From: Bacteroidales bacterium
GTDB lineage: Bacteria; Bacteroidota; Bacteroidia; Bacteroidales; WCHB1-69
DNA: 27,815 bases
Direction: 5' to 3'
Assembly: GCA_016285615.1 (NCBI GenBank)
Contig: JAEERB010000012.1
Span: 1 to 27,815, forward strand
Positions 22,519 to 27,815 of the stretch are shown piece after piece. How positions within the stretch are numbered: position 1 is the stretch's first letter; the number at the start of each line of letters is the position of its first letter. Under the pieces are notes generated by a model that made no database searches, had not been told where the DNA came from, and saw only the letters and a program-made list of their open reading frames with translations. A program made the translations under genes and the position numbers.

Positions 22519-24384
22519 TTATTTGCAGAATTTTTTTGTGGCCTTGTCTAAGGCGTTGAGCACATTCTGTTCCTTCAAATAGACATCATCGCGGTACTGC
22601 ACCATACCGTTAGTGCCTAAAAAGCAGGTGAAATACTCGAAATAGACGGGCATCTGCTTCTCCATCTCCACGTAAGTGGGACGCAATTTGCGATAGAACT
22701 TCTTCTCGTCATCGGGCAAGCTATCCAAATACTCCTCTTCGGCCTTCTCCAGTTCCTCCAAAAACTTCTTGCCCTTGCGCGTCTTGGGCTTCTCGCCCAA
22801 CTGTATCTGAATCTGCTCCAACTGTTCCTCATCGTACTCGTTGTAGTCGAAGACCACCATAGCCAACTCAACAGGTTGCTCCACGCGCACACAGCCATGA
22901 CTCACGGCACGATTGCGCTTGTTGAAGGCGTGTTTGCTTGGTGTATCGTGCAGATAGACATACTCCGTATTGGGGAAGTTCAACTTAATGCGACCCAACG
23001 AGTTATGTCGCCCAGACGATTGTATGAGAATGTAGGGGATTTTATTTTTGTTGATTTTCTTCCAATCGATGGTGTCGGCCACAACCTGCTTGCCGGTTTT
23101 GCGATTATAGACAAAGATGTGCTCCTTTTTTAAGATGGAGGTAGGATTAGCGCACAGCTTCTTGTAATACTCATCCTTTGTAATGCTCTCTGGCACAAAC
23201 CATTCCGGATTGAGCACCACCTGGTCTATCTCACCGTAAATCATGGGCGTTTCGGCCTTGTAGCTTTGGATAATGCCCTCTTCGGTGCGAGCGGCAACAG
23301 AGTCTTTCAGTCGCAAAGTCTTGCCGCAGCAAATGCGCATATTGGCGACAATCTGACCGTCACGGGCGGCCTTCAACGAAAAGTCGGGCACATTCACCAC
23401 AATGCAGTCGGGTCCTTTGGCGGGCAGCACTTTCCAGCGGGCGCGCTCCAGGTTTACCCTCAGTTTATCAGTATAATAGCTAATGGGGCGATTCAGGGCC
23501 TTCACCGTTTCCTCATCCAGAGCGTTACTTTCCGGGATGGCATTGTTGGCTCTAAACAAGTTAAGTGCCTGCAGCAGACGACTGTCGAGCGTGTCATTGC
23601 AGCGATAGCTGGCGGCCAATTCGCCAGTCAGCTTCAGACGATCGCCGATGAGACGCACTGCCTTATTCACGCCACCCGAGTCGATTGTAACTACAGGGAT
23701 CGCCTTCCAAGTGGTGTCTTTCAGGGGCAGCAGTCGCGCCATCTCACGAGTCAGAGCCACATAATGCGAGTCGAGCGGCTGGGCGAAGTGGATAAACGAG
23801 AAGATGGTGTCGGTGGCTTGCAGCGCCTCTCGCACGGCATTGGTGTCCACACCGCGCCATTTGTAGAGCCACTTGCCGCCATTGACCACTTCTGGGTCGG
23901 TCACGCCGAAGCGCAACGCATTGGTATAGCGTAAGTAAGCGTTTGTCAAATCAAACTCCAGTGCCGACAGCTCTTGATACAGCGACGATTCATCCGAGAA
24001 CTTGTAGGTTTTCAGCGAGTCGATGCGCTGGCTAATGCGCTCGTAACCGAACATGACGGGAGGCAGACCATGCTCGTCGCTGCGACCCAGCAAGGTCAGC
24101 ATACTGTCAACCATGGCCTGCTGGAAGCCGTTCTCGGTCCACAAAGGCACATTGTGACGGTTTTTATAAAAATTTTTCACCTGTGCAACGTAATCGCATT
24201 GCGCATCTGTCAGGGCATCTACTTGAGAGGCAAAGTGGTTGACATAGTTTTCTTCCGAGAAGAAACTGTATTTCTCAAACCAATGCGGAGCCTCTTCGGC
24301 CTTTTTAGAGCGACAGGCCGTCAGTAGAAGGAGGGGCAAAAAAAGCATTAGGATGAATCTCATCCTAACAGAACGGTTGTTCAT
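22519..24384 (-). CDS. L,D-transpeptidase lipoprotein (YcbB/LdtD-like)
   Basis: A 621-residue YkuD-family enzyme that would cross-link or remodel peptidoglycan in the periplasm. The N-terminus (FLPLLLLTAC) has a lipobox with Cys24, so it is likely a lipoprotein. A scaffold-like N-terminal region precedes a peptidoglycan-binding-type stretch (LDSRLLQALNLFRANNAIPE then ALDEETVKALNRP). The catalytic domain has YVYLHDTPSKHAFNKRNRAV and SHGCVRVEQP with nucleophile Cys498 and His496. An unusual C-terminal extension of about 120 residues follows the catalytic Cys and includes an acidic/basic helix rich in Glu and Lys (about 530-560). The gene starts three bases after the aminotransferase stop, so the two are coupled. 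Confidence 0.9.
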   Translation of the reverse strand: MNNRSVRMRFILMLFLPLLLLTACRSKKAEEAPHWFEKYSFFSEENYVNHFASQVDALTDAQCDYVAQVKNFYKNRHNVPLWTENGFQQAMVDSMLTLLGRSDEHGLPPVMFGYERISQRIDSLKTYKFSDESSLYQELSALEFDLTNAYLRYTNALRFGVTDPEVVNGGKWLYKWRGVDTNAVREALQATDTIFSFIHFAQPLDSHYVALTREMARLLPLKDTTWKAIPVVTIDSGGVNKAVRLIGDRLKLTGELAASYRCNDTLDSRLLQALNLFRANNAIPESNALDEETVKALNRPISYYTDKLRVNLERARWKVLPAKGPDCIVVNVPDFSLKAARDGQIVANMRICCGKTLRLKDSVAARTEEGIIQSYKAETPMIYGEIDQVVLNPEWFVPESITKDEYYKKLCANPTSILKKEHIFVYNRKTGKQVVADTIDWKKINKNKIPYILIQSSGRHNSLGRIKLNFPNTEYVYLHDTPSKHAFNKRNRAVSHGCVRVEQPVELAMVVFDYNEYDEEQLEQIQIQLGEKPKTRKGKKFLEELEKAEEEYLDSLPDDEKKFYRKLRPTYVEMEKQMPVYFEYFTCFLGTNGMVQYRDDVYLKEQNVLNALDKATKKFCK

Positions 24385-24387
24385 AAA

Positions 24388-25704
24388 TTATGCGTGGTTT
24401 TCCTTGAATTTTCTCAAGCGTTCTTCCAGCTTGGGGAACATGGAGCGGGGAACCAACGAAACGCAGGCTCTCAAGCCCTCTTTGCTCTCACTGCCGGTGA
24501 TGCCCAACGAGATAGCGCTCACACCGTAATAGAGGAATTCCTCAATCAGCTCGCTGCTGGTCATGCCAGGATAAGCCACGGTGAAGTAGAAGCCGTCGGC
24601 CACGGGTTTGTCCACATCCTTGTCATAAACGATGTAGAAGCCGTTGTCGGTGAACATCTTCTTCATGATGCGCGCTTTCTCGCCGTACTCTCTCACATCG
24701 TCCAAGTAGTTGTAGCGGCCATCGTTGCAAGCTTTGAGAATGGCTGCTAACGCGTACTGTGCCGAGTGGGAAGTACCTGAGGTCATAGCATACACGGCGC
24801 CGTAGATGATGGCACGGCCGACGCTTTCGGTGTTGAAGTAGGGCACCAGGTCGGGGAACTGGCGGTGATAGAGTTTGTCGGACAGCACCAGCATGCCGAT
24901 ACGCTCGCCGGCATAACTGAACGCTTTGGAGCTGGAGATCAGCAGGGCGTAGTTGTCGGTGTATTTGCCCACCGACGGTTGGAATGGCGGTTGGCCAGGC
25001 ACTGAAATGTCGCGACGGAAGTCCATGCCGAAGTAAGCCAAGTCCTCGAAAACGAACACGTCGTACTCGTTGGCCAACTTGCCGATGATTTGCAGTTCTT
25101 CATCGGTGAAGCAGATCCACGACGGGTTGTTGGGGTTGGAATACATGATGGTATGGATATTGCCTTTGTCGAGATAGCTTCTCAATTTGGCTTCCAACTT
25201 GGCTCCGCGGTGATGATATACGTCGAAAGTCTCGTATTTGAGTCCCAGCACGCGATGTTGTTGTTTCTGTACGGGGAAGCCCGGGTCGATGAAGAGGGTG
25301 GTGTCGCGTTCCTTGCGGGCACGAACGAAGGTCATGAAGCCGGCCATGCCGCCCATCATGGAACCTACCGTGGGGATGCAGCCCTCGGGCGACACATCCA
25401 GGTCGATGAAGTTCTTCACGAAGCGCGAAGTCTCCTTTTTCAGTTCGGGCGTACCGTCAATATCAGGATAGAGATAAGCGATGCCGTTTTTCAGTGCTTC
25501 GATTTGTGCATCGACGCCAATTTTGCAAGCCGGCAGACCTGGAATACCCATTTCCATACGTACAAATTTCTCGCCACTGGCATTTTCAATGTCGTTAATC
25601 AGTCGTTTGATTTCACGAATAGAGGCTTTGCCCACTTCTTTAATGCCACTGTTGGCCACCACTTTATCAACGATTTCTGCTGGAATTGGAGTATTTTTTC
25701 TCAT
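24388..25704 (-). CDS. PLP-dependent aminotransferase, class I/II
   Basis: A 438-residue fold-type I aminotransferase. The PLP-binding features are YSNPNNPSWICF (188-199), VFEDLAYFGMDFR (218-230) with Asp221 and Tyr224, and the Schiff-base lysine Lys260 in ISSSKAFSYAGERIG, with Arg268 binding the phosphate. The C-terminal part has the usual carboxylate-binding Arg region (KEGLRACVSLVPRSM). Amino donor and acceptor are not determined. A TAnnTTTG box with a TTG 20 bases upstream lies 61 bases ahead of the start. The L,D-transpeptidase starts three bases after the stop, which suggests a link to envelope amino-acid metabolism, but this is inference. Confidence 0.88.
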   Translation of the reverse strand: MRKNTPIPAEIVDKVVANSGIKEVGKASIREIKRLINDIENASGEKFVRMEMGIPGLPACKIGVDAQIEALKNGIAYLYPDIDGTPELKKETSRFVKNFIDLDVSPEGCIPTVGSMMGGMAGFMTFVRARKERDTTLFIDPGFPVQKQQHRVLGLKYETFDVYHHRGAKLEAKLRSYLDKGNIHTIMYSNPNNPSWICFTDEELQIIGKLANEYDVFVFEDLAYFGMDFRRDISVPGQPPFQPSVGKYTDNYALLISSSKAFSYAGERIGMLVLSDKLYHRQFPDLVPYFNTESVGRAIIYGAVYAMTSGTSHSAQYALAAILKACNDGRYNYLDDVREYGEKARIMKKMFTDNGFYIVYDKDVDKPVADGFYFTVAYPGMTSSELIEEFLYYGVSAISLGITGSESKEGLRACVSLVPRSMFPKLEERLRKFKENHA

Positions 25705-25765
25705 GATGATATTTTAAGTTTTTAATGATGATTTAGTTATTGATTTGTGTAGAAATTAGAGTGTG

Positions 25766-25796
25766 CAAAAATAAGAACATTTTCCGTAAAAAGCAA
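25766..25796 (-). promoter_or_regulatory. Promoter of the aminotransferase-transpeptidase operon
   Basis: The minus strand has TATTTTTG (25766-25773) with a TTG (25794-25796) 20 bases upstream, close to the Bacteroidota -33/-7 spacing. The box ends 61 bases before the ATG at 25704. This is the best-formed promoter in the window. Confidence 0.7.
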
Positions 25797-25814
25797 GTTC
25801 CGGGGCGTGGGCTT

Positions 25815-26651
25815 TTAGCCGATGGACAAATTGAAATAACCCTTCCCGTTTTTGAGATGTTCGTAGGCGGGAGAAAATCTTATCATAGCACTCTTCTTAT
25901 CTGTACCACAGTTAGTTATAGTTACCTTAGGCATGTCAAATGTGCGGAAAAAGAGTCCCTGCACATACGGTAGCGGCTCCCCTATCCACTCTTCCACCTC
26001 GCAAGCGTCGTCGCGAAGCCACACCAGGCAACAGGCTTTCTCCTCTCCGTTGACCATCACGGCATAGAAGCCATTATCGCTGTCTGCGGCATCCTCCTCC
26101 AGCACTTGCAGATGCGCCAAGTCCCAATGGATGGTGCCCTCAGCCGTGAGATGTTGGCGGCGAAAATCGGCATAGTGGGCGGCACTGATGCGACACAGGG
26201 CATACTCTTCGTGGTCGTTGCGCCAGTTGAAATGGAGTGCTTCGTAATGGTGTCGATTCCAATAGAAGAAAAGCTCGAAGCCACTTTGGGCGTAATAGTC
26301 GTACAGCGACGGCTCGGCGGGCATCAGCAACAGGGCCACCTGCCCCCGCTCACAAATGTCGGCATACACGCGCTCAATGATGGCCCGCATGTAGCCACGA
26401 CCGCGAAACGCCTCGCGCGTGGCGCAAGCATACAGATAGGTAACGGGCCGCTCGCCCTCCGCCAGCAGGATGGTTGCCGGCAGCAGAAACGCCATCGACA
26501 CAATCTGACCATCTTGCTCATACACACAGACGTTGCCACCATCGAACTTCAAGCGGAAAAACAAGTTGATAAAGCGGTCGTTATCGCTAAAAACCTCTTT
26601 CAGCAAGAGTTTCAGCGCAGCGGTGTCGTGATGTGTGGCATAGCGTATCAT
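25815..26651 (-). CDS. GNAT-family N-acetyltransferase
   Basis: A 278-residue GNAT protein. The N-terminal GNAT core spans about residues 1-125: VSMAFLLPATI, then LYACATREAFRGRGYMRAII (73-92), where RGRGY is the acetyl-CoA pyrophosphate loop, then VALLLMPAEPSLYDYYAQSGF. The remaining half (about 130-278) is longer than a single GNAT domain and may be a second GNAT-like half, as in Eis-type enzymes. The acceptor is unknown. An ATG five codons upstream (26666) overlaps a TATCTTTG box (26656-26663), so the ATG at 26651 is preferred. It may be a monocistronic gene. Confidence 0.82.
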   Translation of the reverse strand: MIRYATHHDTAALKLLLKEVFSDNDRFINLFFRLKFDGGNVCVYEQDGQIVSMAFLLPATILLAEGERPVTYLYACATREAFRGRGYMRAIIERVYADICERGQVALLLMPAEPSLYDYYAQSGFELFFYWNRHHYEALHFNWRNDHEEYALCRISAAHYADFRRQHLTAEGTIHWDLAHLQVLEEDAADSDNGFYAVMVNGEEKACCLVWLRDDACEVEEWIGEPLPYVQGLFFRTFDMPKVTITNCGTDKKSAMIRFSPAYEHLKNGKGYFNLSIG

Positions 26652-26655
26652 AGGG

Positions 26656-26663
26656 CAAAGATA
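26656..26663 (-). promoter_or_regulatory. -7 box (TATCTTTG) overlapping the GNAT start region
   Basis: The minus strand reads TATCTTTG and ends four bases before the ATG at 26651, so the message would be leaderless or nearly so. Confidence 0.5.
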
Positions 26664-26666
26664 CAT

Positions 26667-26942
26667 TAATTAATTCACAATTCACAATGCATAATGCACA
26701 ATTAAGAACAAAGAACAAAGAACAAAGAACAAATACAATTCATAATTTATAATTGACAATGAAAAATTAGTTTCTTCACCCCTCACTGCTCACTTCACCA
26801 ATACTTAACTCCTTAGTTTCTTAACTTCTTAACTACATTCCGCAAGCGTAGTGCAGCGGACACTCCTCACTTTTCACTTCTAACAACTAAAAACTAACAA
26901 CTAAAAACTAAATTTTCTTATTTTTGCGCAAACTTTACTTCG
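26667..26942. repeat. Repeat-rich intergenic region before guaA
   Basis: No gene was found. It contains an AT-rich AATTCACAATTCACAATGC run (from about 26671), four AGAACAA units (26705-26732), CCTCACTGCTCACTTC (26781-26796) and CTCCTCACTTTTCACTTC (26863-26880), which are reverse-oriented relatives of 19049-19066, and two 14-base AACAACTAAAAACT units (26882-26909). The same kinds of motif fill the spacer at 19010-19164 in the opposite orientation. Both strands are noncoding. Confidence 0.72.
26919..26926 (+). promoter_or_regulatory. -7 box (TATTTTTG) of guaA
   Basis: TATTTTTG lies 24 bases before the ATG at 26943. Confidence 0.6.
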
Positions 26943-27815
26943 ATGGAGAAAATTATCATTTTAGACTTCGGCTCACAGACCACGCAACTGATAGGCCGTA
27001 GAGTCCGCGAGTTGGACATGTTCTGCGAAATCGTTCCTTACAACAAGTTTCCCCACAACGACCCCGACGTCATCGGCGTCATCCTGAGCGGCTCGCCGTT
27101 CAGCGTCTATGACGAGAAGGCGTTCAAGGTGGACCTCAGCGGCATTCGCGGCAGGATTCCCGTGCTAGGCATCTGCTACGGCGCGCAATTCATGGCCCAC
27201 ACCAACGGCGGCAAAGTGGAACCCGCCGGCAGTCGCGAGTACGGCCGCGCCAACCTAGCCACTTTCGACCATAGCAACCCTCTGCTGCAAGGATTGGACG
27301 ATCATACACAAGTATGGATGAGCCACGGCGACACCATCACCCGCCTGCCGGAGCACTGCCACAAGATAGCCTCCACCGACAAAGTGGAATTCGCCGCCTA
27401 CCAATTTGACAATGAGCAAGTTTGGGGCGTACAGTTCCATCCCGAAGTGTTCCACACCATCCAAGGCAAGCAACTGCTCAAGAACTTTGTAGTAGGCATC
27501 TGCGGCGGCCACCAGACGTGGAGCCCCGCTTCGTTTGTGGAGACGACCGTCGCCGAGCTGAAAGCACAAATCGGCAACGACCGCGTCATCCTCGGCCTTA
27601 GTGGCGGCGTCGATTCGTCGGTATGTGCCGTGCTGCTCAACCGCGCCATCGGCAAGAACCTCACCTGCATCTTCGTCGATCACGGCATGCTGCGCAAAAA
27701 CGAGTTCCAGAATGTGATGCACGACTACGAGTGCCTCGGTCTGAACGTCATCGGCGTGAATGCCTCCGACAAGTTCTTCAAGGCACTGGAAGGTGTGACC
27801 GAGCCCGAGCGCAAG
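26943..27815 (+). CDS. guaA: GMP synthase (glutamine-hydrolysing), N-terminal part
   Basis: The first 291 residues of GuaA, cut by the window edge; the complete enzyme is normally a little over 500 residues. It converts XMP to GMP using glutamine and ATP. The class I glutaminase domain is complete: [19 protein letters not shown] (6-24), [12 protein letters not shown] with the nucleophile Cys78, and VQFHPEVF with His166 and Glu168. The ATP-pyrophosphatase domain begins about residue 195 with the P-loop [15 protein letters not shown] (218-232) and [11 protein letters not shown]. The first ATG in this frame gives the family N-terminus, preceded by a TAnnTTTG box. The dimerisation domain is beyond the window. 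Confidence 0.96.
   Translation, partial: MEKIIILDFGSQTTQLIGRRVRELDMFCEIVPYNKFPHNDPDVIGVILSGSPFSVYDEKAFKVDLSGIRGRIPVLGICYGAQFMAHTNGGKVEPAGSREYGRANLATFDHSNPLLQGLDDHTQVWMSHGDTITRLPEHCHKIASTDKVEFAAYQFDNEQVWGVQFHPEVFHTIQGKQLLKNFVVGICGGHQTWSPASFVETTVAELKAQIGNDRVILGLSGGVDSSVCAVLLNRAIGKNLTCIFVDHGMLRKNEFQNVMHDYECLGLNVIGVNASDKFFKALEGVTEPERK

Noticed and set aside
26705..26732. CRISPR-like array
   Set aside because: Seven-base tandem units with no spacers; a microsatellite, not a CRISPR array. No cas genes are in the window.

Overview
The window reads as a chromosomal segment of a Bacteroidota bacterium, most likely order Bacteroidales, with mixed GC and mostly housekeeping content. The evidence is: (i) repeated TAnnTTTG boxes, the Bacteroidota sigma -7 element, a short distance upstream of many starts; (ii) the DUF4271-hemD-rnpA-yidD gene order; (iii) an S46 dipeptidyl peptidase; (iv) a FISUMP-type surface protein; and (v) mostly weak or absent Shine-Dalgarno sequences. 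The left edge cuts the FISUMP gene and the right edge cuts guaA, so both are partial.

Layout. 1-1540: 3' end of a secreted FISUMP-domain protein with a strong terminator, then about 380 bp of hairpins and inverted and direct repeats abutting a DUF559 (Vsr-like fold) endonuclease gene; this is the most accessory-looking part. 1711-4354: envelope operon of a PlsC-like acyltransferase, a GT9 glycosyltransferase and a small exported protein, closed by a perfect palindrome facing the next operon. 4408-6658 (minus): DUF4271 membrane protein, hemD, rnpA, yidD, with overlapping ends. 6752-9116: NDP-hexose 2,3-dehydratase overlapping a Gfo/Idh/MocA oxidoreductase, a pair that recalls the 2-deoxygenation step of 2,6-dideoxysugar pathways. 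9105-11163 (minus): CCA-adding-type nucleotidyltransferase and an exported two-TM protein. 11289-13334: GT-C-like membrane protein with C-terminal MORN repeats. 13379-18026: S41 processing protease, S46 DPP7-type peptidase, TrmH-family RNA methyltransferase. 18140-20964 (minus): nucleoside phosphorylase, 4HBT thioesterase, ffh. 21049-21693 (minus): AT-rich unrecognised gene. 22035-22409: ridA. 22519-25704 (minus): PLP aminotransferase and L,D-transpeptidase. 25815-26651 (minus): GNAT acetyltransferase. 26943-end: guaA.

The intergenic spaces hold a second layer of signal. GC-rich palindromes on a related GTAGAGACG-like scaffold sit at gene junctions. Low-complexity AT or GA repeats recur at several loci, sometimes supplying the last codons of a gene. 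Several start codons had to be moved downstream because the longest open frame begins inside a promoter box.

No tRNA, rRNA, CRISPR array or intact insertion sequence was recognised. The best candidates for something under-described are the DUF559/hairpin-repeat module, the two-gene dideoxysugar cassette, and the GT-C/MORN fusion. None can be called a proven new system from sequence alone.
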